Source: Bog-756 sp035949055
GTDB taxonomy: Bacteria; Actinomycetota; Acidimicrobiia; Acidimicrobiales; RAAP-2
Direction: 5' to 3'
Length of the DNA: 64,000 nucleotides
Assembly (NCBI GenBank): GCA_035949055.1
Contig: DASZIO010000021.1
Location: 37,716-101,715, forward strand
In this document: piece after piece, positions 8,714-17,690 of the stretch
How positions within the stretch are numbered: the first letter of the stretch is position 1
Layout of the letters: each line of letters begins with the position of its first letter
Notes under the pieces: generated by a model
Database searches by the model: none
What the model was told of the DNA's origin: nothing
What the model saw: the letters and a program-made list of their open reading frames with translations, nothing else
Program-made: the position numbers and the translations under genes

Positions 8714-11509
8714 ATGACGAGCGAGCGAACGGGCCCGTCGCTGGCTCTCGCGGTACTCGTCCTGTTGGCAGCTTGCGTCTTCTGGGCCGGCCCGGCGGGG
8801 GCGGCGGACGGACCCGGCCCGACCGGGACGGCGGTGAGGCTGGCCGGCGTGCCCAGGCTGCCTAAGGGGGCGTCCGTCGTCGGGCCCACCGACCCGGCCG
8901 AGGCCATCACCGCCGACGTCTCACTCGTGCCCCGCGATCCGGGGGCATTGAACGCGTTCGTGGCCGCGGTGTCTACCCCGGGCTCCCCGCGGTTCGGTCA
9001 CTACCTCGGGCCCGGTCAGTTCGCGTCGACCTTCGGCCCGACGGCGGCAGCCATCGACGCGGTGCGGGCCTGGTTGTCGTCCAGCGGACTGCATCTCGGC
9101 CGGACGACGCCGGACGGCCTGCTGGTCCCGGTGACCGGTACCGCCGACCAGATGGCGGCCACCTTCGGCGTGTCCCTGGTCGACACCCGGCTCCCCAGCG
9201 GACGCATCGCCCGCTACTCGGAGAACACCCCGTCCGTCCCGTCCTCGGTGGCGGCAGTGGTACAGGGGGTCGTCGGCCTCAGCACCGTCGGTCAGCCGCA
9301 GCCCCAGATCGTGCCGAGCCCGGTCCTCCCGTCCCCCTCCGGCCCCGCTCCGGCGGCCGCGCCCCACGCCGGGCCGACGCCGTGTGCCCAAGCCACGCAG
9401 ACCGGCGGCTACACGGCCGACCGGCTGGCCGCCGCCTACGGGCTCAGCTCGCTCTACGGGATCGGCCTTGTCGGCACGGGGCAGACCATCGGCCTCTACG
9501 AGCTCGAGCCCTACACGCCCGCCGATATCGCCGCCTATCAGACCTGCTACGGGCTGACCGACTCGATCACCAACGTGCCGGTCGACGGGGGCGCTTCGGG
9601 CCCGCAGCACGGTGAGGCGGCTTTGGACATCGAGGACGCCGCCGGATTGGCGCCTGGCGCGGCCATCAAGGTCTTCTCCGGGCCGTCGGGCGGAGCCGGG
9701 CCCATCGACACCTACTCGGCGATGGTGAATGACCATTCCCTCAAGGTGATCTCGACCAGCTGGGGACTGTGCGAGCCGGAGATGGCGTTTCAACCCGGCC
9801 AGCAGGCGATCGAGTCCGTCCTGTTCGCCGAGGCGGCGGCCGACGGGCAGACCGTGGTGGCCGCATCCGGCGACTCGGGGTCGACCGACTGCTTCTCGCC
9901 GGGCGACAACAACACCACCTTGAGCGTCGACGACCCGGCCGACCAACCCGATGTGACCGGCGTCGGCGGCACCAGCCTGCTCAGCGCGGGGACCCCCCCG
10001 GTCGAGACCGCCTGGAACAACTTCACCGGGGCGGGTGGGGGTGGTGTCTCGTCAGACTTCGGCCTGCCCGCGTGGCAGGTCGGGCCGGGAGTGGGGACGG
10101 CGGTCGCCGGGTCGAGCTGCCGAGCCGCGGGCCGGTCGAGTTGCCGCGAGATACCCGACGTCTCGGCCTCGTCGGATCCGCTCCGCGGCTATGCCTACTT
10201 CTTTCGCGGCGCCTGGGGGGTGATCGGCGGCACCAGCGCCGCCGCGCCCCTGTGGGGGGCGATGACGGCCGTCATCGACCAGGGTCTCGGGGTCCCGGCT
10301 GGGCTGATGAACCCGGTCCTGTACGGCGCGGGGTCGTGCGCGGCATCGCCGTTCCACGACGTGACCACGGGCTCCAACGCGCTGCTGGCGGCCAGCAACG
10401 GGCTGTACCCGGCGACCGCCGACTACGACCTGGCCACCGGCTGGGGATCTCCTTCGGCCCCCGGGCTGGCATTCGACCTGGCCACCCAGCCCATCTGCCC
10501 GGTGGTCACCGGGGTCCGTCCCACCAAGGGGGTGGTCGGCGGCGGCAACGGGATTGTGGTGACCGGCTTCAACTTCTCCGGCACCACCTCGGTGCGGTTC
10601 GGGTCTACTCCCGCCCCGTCGTTCACCGTGACATCGCCCGAGAGCCTCTCCGTACAGGTGCCACCCGGCCCGGACGGCGGGTCGGTGGTCGACGTCACCG
10701 TGTCGAATGGCGGGGGGACAAGCCGCCAAGTCGTGGCCGACCGCTACACGTACGCCCCGCCCGGCTACTGGCTGGTCGCCTCCGACGGCGGCATCTTCAC
10801 CTTCGGTGTGGCCGGCTTCTTCGGGTCGACCGGCGCCATCCGGCTCAATCAGCCCATCGTGGGGGTGGCATCGACGTCCGATGACCGGGGCTACTGGCTG
10901 GTCGCGTCCGACGGCGGCATCTTCACCTTCGGCGACGCCCAGTTCTACGGCTCGACCGGGGCCATCCGGCTCAACCGGCCCATCGTCGGCATGGCGTCGA
11001 CGCCCGACGGCGGCGGCTACTGGCTGGTCGCCTCCGACGGGGGCATCTTCACCTTCGGCGACGCCCAGTTCAACGGCTCGACCGGGGCCATGCGGCTCAA
11101 CCGGCCCATCGTCGGCATGGCGTCGACGCCCGATGGCGGCGGCTACTGGCTGGTCGCCTCCGACGGGGGCATCTTCACCTTCGGCGACGCCCAGTTCTAC
11201 GGCTCGACCGGGGCCATTCGGCTCAACCAGCCCATCGTGGGCATGGCCGCCACCCGGAATGGCGGCGGCTACTGGCTCGTCGCCTCCGACGGGGGCATCT
11301 TCACCTTCGGCGACACCCGCTACTTGGGCTCGACCGGGGCCATCCGGCTCAATCAGCCCATCGTGGGCATGGCCGACACCCTGACCGGCGGCGGCTACTG
11401 GCTGGTCGCCTCCGACGGGGGCATCTTCACCTTCGGCGACGCGGGCTTCCTCGGGTCGACCGGGGCCATCCGGCTCAACCGGCCGGTCGTCGGCATGGCC
11501 GGCACCTGA
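8714..11509 (+). CDS. Secreted sedolisin (S53) peptidase with IPT/TIG domain and six C-terminal repeats
   Basis: A predicted exported acid serine peptidase. Residues 1-31 look like a signal peptide ending GPAGAA. A pro-kumamolisin activation domain spans about 40-200. The catalytic domain follows with Glu301/Asp305 (HGEAALDIEDAAG), oxyanion Asp387 (ASGDSGSTDC) and nucleophile Ser508 (GGTSAAAPLWG), then a calcium-type DYDLATGWGSP. An IPT/TIG-like immunoglobulin fold (about 595-680) links to six near-identical 42-residue repeats (684-931) beginning GYWLVASDGG. Such repeats are frequent in secreted proteins of Acidimicrobiia and may form a propeller-like surface (inference). No substrate can be named. 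Confidence 0.9.
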   Translation: MTSERTGPSLALAVLVLLAACVFWAGPAGAADGPGPTGTAVRLAGVPRLPKGASVVGPTDPAEAITADVSLVPRDPGALNAFVAAVSTPGSPRFGHYLGPGQFASTFGPTAAAIDAVRAWLSSSGLHLGRTTPDGLLVPVTGTADQMAATFGVSLVDTRLPSGRIARYSENTPSVPSSVAAVVQGVVGLSTVGQPQPQIVPSPVLPSPSGPAPAAAPHAGPTPCAQATQTGGYTADRLAAAYGLSSLYGIGLVGTGQTIGLYELEPYTPADIAAYQTCYGLTDSITNVPVDGGASGPQHGEAALDIEDAAGLAPGAAIKVFSGPSGGAGPIDTYSAMVNDHSLKVISTSWGLCEPEMAFQPGQQAIESVLFAEAAADGQTVVAASGDSGSTDCFSPGDNNTTLSVDDPADQPDVTGVGGTSLLSAGTPPVETAWNNFTGAGGGGVSSDFGLPAWQVGPGVGTAVAGSSCRAAGRSSCREIPDVSASSDPLRGYAYFFRGAWGVIGGTSAAAPLWGAMTAVIDQGLGVPAGLMNPVLYGAGSCAASPFHDVTTGSNALLAASNGLYPATADYDLATGWGSPSAPGLAFDLATQPICPVVTGVRPTKGVVGGGNGIVVTGFNFSGTTSVRFGSTPAPSFTVTSPESLSVQVPPGPDGGSVVDVTVSNGGGTSRQVVADRYTYAPPGYWLVASDGGIFTFGVAGFFGSTGAIRLNQPIVGVASTSDDRGYWLVASDGGIFTFGDAQFYGSTGAIRLNRPIVGMASTPDGGGYWLVASDGGIFTFGDAQFNGSTGAMRLNRPIVGMASTPDGGGYWLVASDGGIFTFGDAQFYGSTGAIRLNQPIVGMAATRNGGGYWLVASDGGIFTFGDTRYLGSTGAIRLNQPIVGMADTLTGGGYWLVASDGGIFTFGDAGFLGSTGAIRLNRPVVGMAGT
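10763..11506 (+). repeat. Six in-frame 126-nt tandem repeats
   Basis: Six direct repeats of 126 nt encode 42-residue units starting GYWLVASDGGIFTFG; the last is slightly short. Units differ mostly in the residues after GDAQF and before GGGYW, and the high nucleotide identity suggests recent duplication or gene conversion. Confidence 0.95.
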
Positions 11510-11542
11510 GGGCAAAGATTCAGTGAAGTGAGGCCAAACATC

Positions 11543-11548
11543 TAAGCT
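11543..11548 (+). promoter_or_regulatory. -10 box of the 11557 gene
   Basis: TAAGCT lies 8 nt before ATG 11557, predicting a 5' leader of one or two bases at most. No -35 element is recognisable. Confidence 0.5.
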
Positions 11549-11556
11549 TGACCACC

Positions 11557-11964
11557 ATGTCAGCCGGGGATGTCGCCGTGCTCATTGCCAGCGTGGCCAG
11601 CTGTGCAGCCGTGGTGGGGCTCCTCGTCGTCATCGGCTCGCTGCGTCGCCAGACCCGGGCCCTTCAGGCGGTCGCCGACGAGCTGGGGCGCCGGACGATG
11701 CCGTTGGTGGCCGACGCCCACCGGGCGGTCGACCAGGCAGCCACCGAGCTCGAGCGGGTCGGGGCCGTGCTCGATTCGACCGAATCGGTGCACGCCACGG
11801 TGGACTCGGCCTCCAAGCTCGCCTACCGTGCCTTCGCCAATCCGGTGGTCAAGCTCTTGGCCGTGCGGGCCGGAGCGGCCAGCGGCCTCCGCCGTTTCGC
11901 ATCCGGGTCGGTACCTCCCGCACCCCCATCAGCCCCATCGGACGCGTCGGCCAACGGGCGCTGA
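11557..11964 (+). CDS. Small membrane-anchored protein, DUF948-like
   Basis: 135 aa with one N-terminal membrane segment (about 5-27) followed by a long amphipathic helix rich in Ala, Glu, Arg and Val, resembling DUF948 membrane proteins; the C-terminus is Pro/Ala/Ser-rich. The frame extends to a TTG at 11548, but ATG 11557 fits the -10 box. It overlaps nothing and lies 2 nt before the next gene; together they precede alaS. Function unknown; a role in envelope organisation would be a guess. Confidence 0.75.
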   Translation: MSAGDVAVLIASVASCAAVVGLLVVIGSLRRQTRALQAVADELGRRTMPLVADAHRAVDQAATELERVGAVLDSTESVHATVDSASKLAYRAFANPVVKLLAVRAGAASGLRRFASGSVPPAPPSAPSDASANGR

Positions 11965-11966
11965 CC

Positions 11967-12371
11967 ATGCCCAAACGCACCTTCTGGCTGGTCACCGGTG
12001 TGGCCGTGGGAGCCGGCACCTCGCTGTGGGCCGAACGCAGGCTACGCCGGTCCGTGCAACAGGCCGCGGCGCGGCTGCAACCCGACACTCTGGTCGCCGA
12101 GATGGGCCGTACGGCGCGCCAAGCGGCCGAGAGCGCCGGGGAGCGAATGCGGGACGCGCTGACCTCGGGGCGTGACGAGATGCAGCGACGCGAAGAAGAG
12201 CTCTGGGCCGACCTGGCCGCCGGCGGGATGGAGCGGGACATGGTCGTCGGGCCCGCGGCCGGGCCGGTCTCGCCCCGGCGCACCGCCAGCGCGGGCCGGG
12301 TCCGGCGGGTCACCAGAACGAGGACGACCGCGCTCTCATCCGCGAAACCCCCTCTTCACCTGGGCAAGTAG
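11967..12371 (+). CDS. Hypothetical helical protein upstream of alaS
   Basis: 134 aa. A short hydrophobic N-terminus (about 5-20) is followed by an amphipathic helix with many Ala, Arg and Glu, then a basic tail. It resembles the small YtxH-like proteins that often accompany a DUF948-like partner, but I cannot assign it to a family with certainty. ATG is 2 nt after the preceding stop, so the pair is probably co-translated. Its stop codon TAG forms part of the alaS -10 box. Confidence 0.7.
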   Translation: MPKRTFWLVTGVAVGAGTSLWAERRLRRSVQQAAARLQPDTLVAEMGRTARQAAESAGERMRDALTSGRDEMQRREEELWADLAAGGMERDMVVGPAAGPVSPRRTASAGRVRRVTRTRTTALSSAKPPLHLGK

Positions 12372-12374
12372 AGT
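12369..12374 (+). promoter_or_regulatory. -10 box of alaS
   Basis: TAGAGT ends 8 nt before GTG 12383 and overlaps the TAG stop of the upstream gene. It predicts a leaderless or nearly leaderless alaS transcript. Confidence 0.5.
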
Positions 12375-12382
12375 CCGAGGTC

Positions 12383-14986
12383 GTGACCTCCGGCCCGGCG
12401 CCCGGCGCCGATCAGCTCCGTGCCGCATTTCTCAACTACTTCACCGAGCGCGGTCACGTGCTGGTCCCATCGGCCAGCCTCATTCCCCACGACCCGTCGG
12501 TGTTGTTCACCATCGCCGGGATGGTGCCGTTCAAGCCGTTCTTCGTCGGGGACGAATCACCCCCCTGGACCCGGGCGACATCGGTCCAGAAGTGCTTTCG
12601 CACGGTGGACATCGACGTGGTGGGCACCACCGAGCGCCATTGCACCTTCTTCGAGATGCTGGGCAACTTCAGCTTCGGCGACTACTTCAAGGCCGAGGCC
12701 ATCCCGTTCGCCTGGGAGCTGGTCGCCGAGGTGCTGGGCATCGACGGAGACCGGCTGTGGGTCACCGTCCATGAGAGTGACGACCAGGCCGAGCAGATCT
12801 GGAAGGACGCGGTCGGGGTTCCTCCGAGCCGCATCCAACGTCTCGGCGACGACAACTTCTGGAAGATGGGGCCCACCGGGCCGTGCGGCCCGAGCTCGGA
12901 GCTCTTCTTCGACAAGGGTGCATCCTACGGGGCGGAAGGCGGCCCGGCCTTCGGAGGGCCGGAGCGCTACATCGAGATCTGGAACCTGGTCTTCATGCAG
13001 TACAACCGCAATGAGGACGGCACCACCGATGACCTGCCCCGCCCGAGCATCGACACCGGGGCCGGGCTCGAGCGGATCCTCCCGGTGCTGCAGGGCGTGG
13101 ACTCCATCTTCGACACCGATCTCTTCCGTCCGATGATCGAGACCGCTGAGGCGATCAGCGGGCGCACCTACGGGCGCGAAGACCACGTCGACACCGGCCT
13201 CCGCATCCTGGCCGACCACGGTCGGGCCATGTCGATGCTCATCGCCGACGGGGTGCTGCCGGCCAACGAGGGTCGGGGATACGTACTGCGCCGGGTGATC
13301 AGGCGGGCCGTCCGCCGGGGTCGGCAGCTCGGGGTGGACCAGCCCTTCGCCACCCGGCTGGTCGACGCGGCCGTCGAGGTCCTGGGCGGCGCCTATCCGG
13401 CCCTGGCCGAGCAGCACCGGCTGGTCGCCGACGTGGTGGATCGCGAGGAGAACGGCTTCCTCCGGACGCTGGCCACCGGTTCGGGCATCCTCGACGAGCA
13501 GCTGGCCGCCGGCGTGGATCAGATCCCGGGTGACGTGGCCTTTCGCCTGCACGACACCTACGGGTTCCCCGTCGAGCTCACCCTCGAGATCGCCGACGAG
13601 GCCGGGGTGAGCGTGGACCTCGAGGGTTTCGAGGCGGCCATGGAGGGGCAGCGACAGCAGGCCCGGGCCGCCGCCCGCACCAATCGGCGACTGGCGGGGG
13701 AGGAGGCCTACCGCTCGGTGCTCGACACCGAGGGCCAGACCGTCTTCGTGGGCCAGCGGCCCGACGGCTACGCCGCGCCCGCCCGCGTGGTGGCGGTGCT
13801 GGCCGACGCCGATCCCGACCACCCCGGCCAGGCCGAGGTGTTCCTCGACCGCACGCCGTTCTACGCCGAAGGCGGGGGACAGGTGGGCGACATCGGGACG
13901 ATCACCACCGAGACCGGCACCGCCCTCGTCTACGACACGGTCGAGGCCGTGCCCGGACTCACGTCGCACCGGGCCCGGATCACCGGCGAGCTGTTCCCCG
14001 GCCAGGACGCCCTGGCCACCATCGACGGTCCCCGCCGCGACGCCCTGCGCCGCAACCACACCGCGACCCATCTGCTCCACGCCTCGCTCCGCCGGGTCCT
14101 CGGGGACCACGTCCGCCAGCAGAGCTCGCTGGTGGCCCCCGGCCACCTCCGGTTCGATTTCAGCCACACCGGTCCGGTCGTCCCCGAAGAGCTGGCCGAA
14201 GTGACGCGGATGGCGAACGCCGATGTGCTGACCGACGACGACGTAATTGTCGAGGAGACCAGTCGGGCCGAGGCCGAGGCCATGGGGGCGTTGGCGTTCT
14301 TCGGCGACAAGTACGGCGAGCGGGTGCGGGTCGTGCGCGCCGGTCCCCATTCGATCGAGCTCTGCGGGGGGACCCATGTGGCCGCGCTCGGCATGGTCGG
14401 GCCGATCACCGTGATGTCGGAGGCGTCGATCGGCTCGAACAAGAGGCGGATCGAAGCCGTTACCGGCGCCAGCGCCCTCGAACGTGCCATGGACCGCGAG
14501 GGGCTGCTGGCCGAGGCGGCCGCCCTCCTTCGGACCGAGCCGGAGCACGTGCCCGAGGCCATCGACCGCCTGCTGGAACGCCAGCGGGCCGCCGAGAAGT
14601 CCCTGGAGCAGGCGCGGAGCCGCGAGCTGCAGTCAGAGGCGAAGGCCCTGGCGGCCGAGGCCGAGGGCGGGGTGGTGGTCGCCCGCCGCGACGGGCTGGC
14701 CGGTGACGCCCTCCGAGACCTGGCTCAGACCGCGCGGGCGTCGGCGGGGCTCCGGGCAGTCGTGCTCGGAGGCAGCCCGGACGGCGAGAAGGCGGCCCTG
14801 GCTGTGGCGGCGGACCCCGACGGGGGCCGGGACCGGGTCCACGCCGGGGAGCTGGTCCGTCAGATCGCGCCGATGCTCGGGGGAGGCGGCGGGGGGTCTC
14901 CAGAGGTGGCCACGGCCGGTGGGCGGGACCCGGGTGGGATCGGCCGCGCCCTCGACGAGGCCCGTCGGGCGCTGGCCGGTGGGTGA
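12383..14986 (+). CDS. alaS: Alanyl-tRNA synthetase
   Basis: Charges tRNA-Ala and edits mischarged Ser/Gly. The class II catalytic domain is N-terminal (FTERGHVLVPSASL; motif 2 near TVDIDVVGTTERHCTFFEML). The editing domain carries the zinc ligands HTATHLLHASLR and CGGTHV. A coiled region (about 710-760) and a C-terminal DHHA1-like domain with a Gly run near the end complete the 867 aa. The start is GTG. Its usual actinobacterial neighbours ruvX and mltG follow. Confidence 0.96.
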   Translation: MTSGPAPGADQLRAAFLNYFTERGHVLVPSASLIPHDPSVLFTIAGMVPFKPFFVGDESPPWTRATSVQKCFRTVDIDVVGTTERHCTFFEMLGNFSFGDYFKAEAIPFAWELVAEVLGIDGDRLWVTVHESDDQAEQIWKDAVGVPPSRIQRLGDDNFWKMGPTGPCGPSSELFFDKGASYGAEGGPAFGGPERYIEIWNLVFMQYNRNEDGTTDDLPRPSIDTGAGLERILPVLQGVDSIFDTDLFRPMIETAEAISGRTYGREDHVDTGLRILADHGRAMSMLIADGVLPANEGRGYVLRRVIRRAVRRGRQLGVDQPFATRLVDAAVEVLGGAYPALAEQHRLVADVVDREENGFLRTLATGSGILDEQLAAGVDQIPGDVAFRLHDTYGFPVELTLEIADEAGVSVDLEGFEAAMEGQRQQARAAARTNRRLAGEEAYRSVLDTEGQTVFVGQRPDGYAAPARVVAVLADADPDHPGQAEVFLDRTPFYAEGGGQVGDIGTITTETGTALVYDTVEAVPGLTSHRARITGELFPGQDALATIDGPRRDALRRNHTATHLLHASLRRVLGDHVRQQSSLVAPGHLRFDFSHTGPVVPEELAEVTRMANADVLTDDDVIVEETSRAEAEAMGALAFFGDKYGERVRVVRAGPHSIELCGGTHVAALGMVGPITVMSEASIGSNKRRIEAVTGASALERAMDREGLLAEAAALLRTEPEHVPEAIDRLLERQRAAEKSLEQARSRELQSEAKALAAEAEGGVVVARRDGLAGDALRDLAQTARASAGLRAVVLGGSPDGEKAALAVAADPDGGRDRVHAGELVRQIAPMLGGGGGGSPEVATAGGRDPGGIGRALDEARRALAGG

Positions 14987-14992
14987 GCCTGC

Positions 14993-15466
14993 ATGACGGA
15001 AGTCGGTGCTGACGGTCCCTCCAATGGCGGACCCCGGGGCCGGGCGCTCGGCGTGGATCTCGGAGCGCGGCGTATCGGGATCGCGGTGACGGACAGGGCC
15101 GGCACCATGGCGCTGCCGCGCTCGACGCTCGAACGGAGTGGTGACCCAGAACGTGACCGGAGGAGGCTCGTCGACATCATCCTCGACGAAGAAGTCGCGA
15201 CCGTCGTGGTCGGACTGCCCCTCTCACTCGACGGAACGAGCGGACCGGCCGCATCGTCGGCGAGAAGCGAGGCCGAGGCGTTGCGTGCACTCCTCGAGGG
15301 CCGCGGGGTCGAGGTGCAGCTGTTCGACGAGCGCCTCACCACGGTCTCGGCGCACCAGGCCCTGGCCGCCGGAGGGGTTCGCCAGCGCGACCGGCGGGGG
15401 GTCGTCGACCAGACGGCGGCGGCGGTGATGCTGTCGGCGTGGCTCGAGTCGGGTCGCGTCCGGTGA
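14993..15466 (+). CDS. ruvX: Putative pre-16S rRNA nuclease / Holliday junction resolvase-like RuvX (YqgF)
   Basis: RNase H-fold nuclease, essential in some bacteria for 16S rRNA 5'-end maturation. The N-terminal GVDLGARRIGIAVTD and the central VVGLPLSLDGTSG are the family motifs; a third acidic motif follows in LFDERLTTVSA. 157 aa is the family length. It begins 6 nt after the alaS stop, and its stop overlaps the mltG start (GTGA). Confidence 0.92.
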   Translation: MTEVGADGPSNGGPRGRALGVDLGARRIGIAVTDRAGTMALPRSTLERSGDPERDRRRLVDIILDEEVATVVVGLPLSLDGTSGPAASSARSEAEALRALLEGRGVEVQLFDERLTTVSAHQALAAGGVRQRDRRGVVDQTAAAVMLSAWLESGRVR

Positions 15467-16716
15467 CCGTGGGCGGGCCCGGCGGACCGCCGGATGATCC
15501 CGAGTGGGCCGATGGTCCGGCGGGGGGGGAGCAAGACGCGGGAGTGCCCCCCGGCGATCCGTCGTACCCGAGCGTGGCACCCCCGGACCCCCAGTTCTCC
15601 CGCGTCCCCCCCGGGGAGCGCCCGGTGGCCGGGCCCGCGTCCGGGGAGACGGATGGCGGCGGCACGCCGCAGGAACCAGATGATGAGGAACCGGACCCGT
15701 CGCGCCGACACGTCTGGCGCATCGCCGCCCTGATCTTCGTGGTGGCCGGTGTGGCCGTATTGGTCGGCGGCTATCTGTGGGTGAACAGCGAGGCCAACCC
15801 GTCCGGACCACCAGGCCCGCAGGTGATCGTGACCGTGAAGCCGGGAACCGGCGTGAACCAACTCGCCTCCACCCTGGCGGGTAAGGGGGTGATCGGCAAC
15901 TCGCTCGCCTACCGCATCTGGAGCCAACTGCACCGGCCGCCGTCCGTGCAGTCGGGCTCGTACGCCTTCCACCAGAACTCCTCCTTCTCCACGGCGGACG
16001 CGGTCATCGCCGCCGGACCGAACGTCTTCCCGTTGAACGTCCCGCCCGGTTTCACCGTCTCCGAGGTGGCGGATCGAGTCGCTCAGTTGCCCGGCCACTC
16101 GCGAGCGGGGTTCCTCGCAGTCGCCCAGGGGGGCACGCTGCACTCGCCGTGGCAGCCGGCGGACGTGACCAGCCTCGAGGGACTGCTCGGCACCGGCCAG
16201 TACGTGATCGTTCCGGGCGAGACCGACGGCCAGTTGCTCAGTTCGATGATCGACCGCTTCGACCGGCAGGCCAACTCGCTCGGGCTGGCCAACGGGTCGG
16301 CGCAATTGGGCCTCACGCCGTACCAGACGGTGATCATGGCCTCCATCGTCGAGAAGGAGGGGGTGATCTCGAGGAACCTCGGTCCGGTGGCCCGCGTGAT
16401 CCTCAACCGGTTGCGCGACAACCAGCCCCTGCAGATGGACTCGACGGTGCTGTACGCCGAGGGCCGGGATGGCGGCCCGGTGACGACCAGGGACCTGCAG
16501 ACGGTGACGCCGTACAACACCTATCTCAACAAGGGCCTGACACCGACTCCCATATGCTTCCCGTCCCGAGCCGCGCTGCAGGCCGCCCTCAATCCGCCAC
16601 CCGGCTCATGGTTGTACTTCGTGGTCGTGCAGCCCGACGGTACCGAGGCCTTCTCCGACACCTTCGCCGAGCAGCAGGCCAACGAGGCCCTGGCCAAACA
16701 GCGCGGCCTGTCCTGA
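15463..16716 (+). CDS. mltG: Endolytic murein transglycosylase MltG
   Basis: Cleaves nascent peptidoglycan strands to set glycan length. A ~85-residue Pro/Gly/Asp-rich cytoplasmic N-terminus leads to one membrane segment (about 87-108), a LysM-like region with VTVKPGTGVNQLASTL, and the YceG catalytic domain with the catalytic Glu in VIMASIVEKEG and the family motif TPYNTYLNKGLTPTPI. I choose GTG 15463, which overlaps the ruvX stop as GTGA; an in-frame GTG at 15439 is the alternative. Confidence 0.93.
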   Translation: MTVGGPGGPPDDPEWADGPAGGEQDAGVPPGDPSYPSVAPPDPQFSRVPPGERPVAGPASGETDGGGTPQEPDDEEPDPSRRHVWRIAALIFVVAGVAVLVGGYLWVNSEANPSGPPGPQVIVTVKPGTGVNQLASTLAGKGVIGNSLAYRIWSQLHRPPSVQSGSYAFHQNSSFSTADAVIAAGPNVFPLNVPPGFTVSEVADRVAQLPGHSRAGFLAVAQGGTLHSPWQPADVTSLEGLLGTGQYVIVPGETDGQLLSSMIDRFDRQANSLGLANGSAQLGLTPYQTVIMASIVEKEGVISRNLGPVARVILNRLRDNQPLQMDSTVLYAEGRDGGPVTTRDLQTVTPYNTYLNKGLTPTPICFPSRAALQAALNPPPGSWLYFVVVQPDGTEAFSDTFAEQQANEALAKQRGLS

Positions 16717-16736
16717 GCGCGGGCCAGACTGGGCCG

Positions 16737-17639
16737 GTGCGGAAGTCGTCGACCGAGGTGTCCGCCGGCCCCCGCCGGCTCTCTGCCGCCACGGTGGTGG
16801 TGGGCGTCATCGGTGACCCGGTTGCCCACTCCTTGTCGCCGCTCCTGCACAACACGGCCTTCGCCGAGCTCGGGATGGACTGGGTGTCGGTCGGGTTCCG
16901 GGTCCCTGCCGGGCGCGCCACCGAGGCGCTGGCCGGTGCCGACGCCATGGGCATCCGCGGCCTGTCGGTGACCATGCCCCACAAGGAGACAGTCACCGGT
17001 CTGGTGGACCGGGCCTCTCCGCTGGCCCAACGGCTGGGCGCGGTCAACTGCGTCGTCTTCGGAACTGACGGACGGACCGGCACCTTCGGCGACAACACCG
17101 ACGGGGCCGGCTTGCTGGCCTCCCTGTGGCGCGGGGCGCATTTCGACCCGGGGGGTCGCCGCTGTCTCGTGGTCGGGGCGGGCGGGGCGGCCCGGGCGGT
17201 GGTCGCCGCCCTGGCCGACGCCGGAGCGGCGGAGGTGGTGGTGCTCAACCGGACGGCCGAGCGCGCCGTCGTGGCCTCGGCCTTGGCCGGGCCGGCCGGA
17301 CGTCCGGGCGCGCCCGAGGACGCTTCCGCCTGCGATCTGGTGGTCAACGCCACCCCGCTCGGGATGCCCGGGACCAGCGCCGGTCACGGCGGGATGTGGC
17401 CGGTGGACCCGCGGCTGCTCCGAACGGGTCAGACGGTCGTCGACCTGGTCTACGAACCAGCCATGACACCGTGGCTGCAGGCGGCCCGTGACCGGGGCGC
17501 GACCATCGTGAACGGCCACGGTATGTTGGTCCACCAGGCTGCCCTGCAGCTGGCCGCCTGGACCGGGCTCGATCCCCCGGTCGAGTCCATGTGGGCCGCC
17601 CTCGACCCGCCGGACGCGTCCGAGGGGCAGGTCCGGTAG
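16737..17639 (+). CDS. aroE: Shikimate dehydrogenase
   Basis: Reduces 3-dehydroshikimate to shikimate with NADPH in aromatic amino acid synthesis. Visible are GDPVAHSLSPLLHNTAF (shikimate binding), MPHKE with the catalytic Lys, NTDGAG, the dinucleotide-binding GAGGAARAVV, the NRT cofactor motif and NATPLGM. The long open frame to 16149 runs through mltG in another frame and is not coding there. GTG 16737, 20 nt after the mltG stop, gives 300 aa; GTG 16758 is also possible. Confidence 0.92.
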   Translation: MRKSSTEVSAGPRRLSAATVVVGVIGDPVAHSLSPLLHNTAFAELGMDWVSVGFRVPAGRATEALAGADAMGIRGLSVTMPHKETVTGLVDRASPLAQRLGAVNCVVFGTDGRTGTFGDNTDGAGLLASLWRGAHFDPGGRRCLVVGAGGAARAVVAALADAGAAEVVVLNRTAERAVVASALAGPAGRPGAPEDASACDLVVNATPLGMPGTSAGHGGMWPVDPRLLRTGQTVVDLVYEPAMTPWLQAARDRGATIVNGHGMLVHQAALQLAAWTGLDPPVESMWAALDPPDASEGQVR

Positions 17640-17690
17640 GCGGTCGCGAAGGGCCGGCCATCGGGGCCTAACCTGGAGCCCCGGAGCCCT

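Noticed and set aside
10763..11506. Regular direct repeats that could suggest a CRISPR or mobile array
   Set aside because: The 126-nt units are in frame and encode a protein repeat.
16149..16736. N-terminal extension of AroE through mltG
   Set aside because: It is a shadow frame of mltG; AroE homology begins after 16737.
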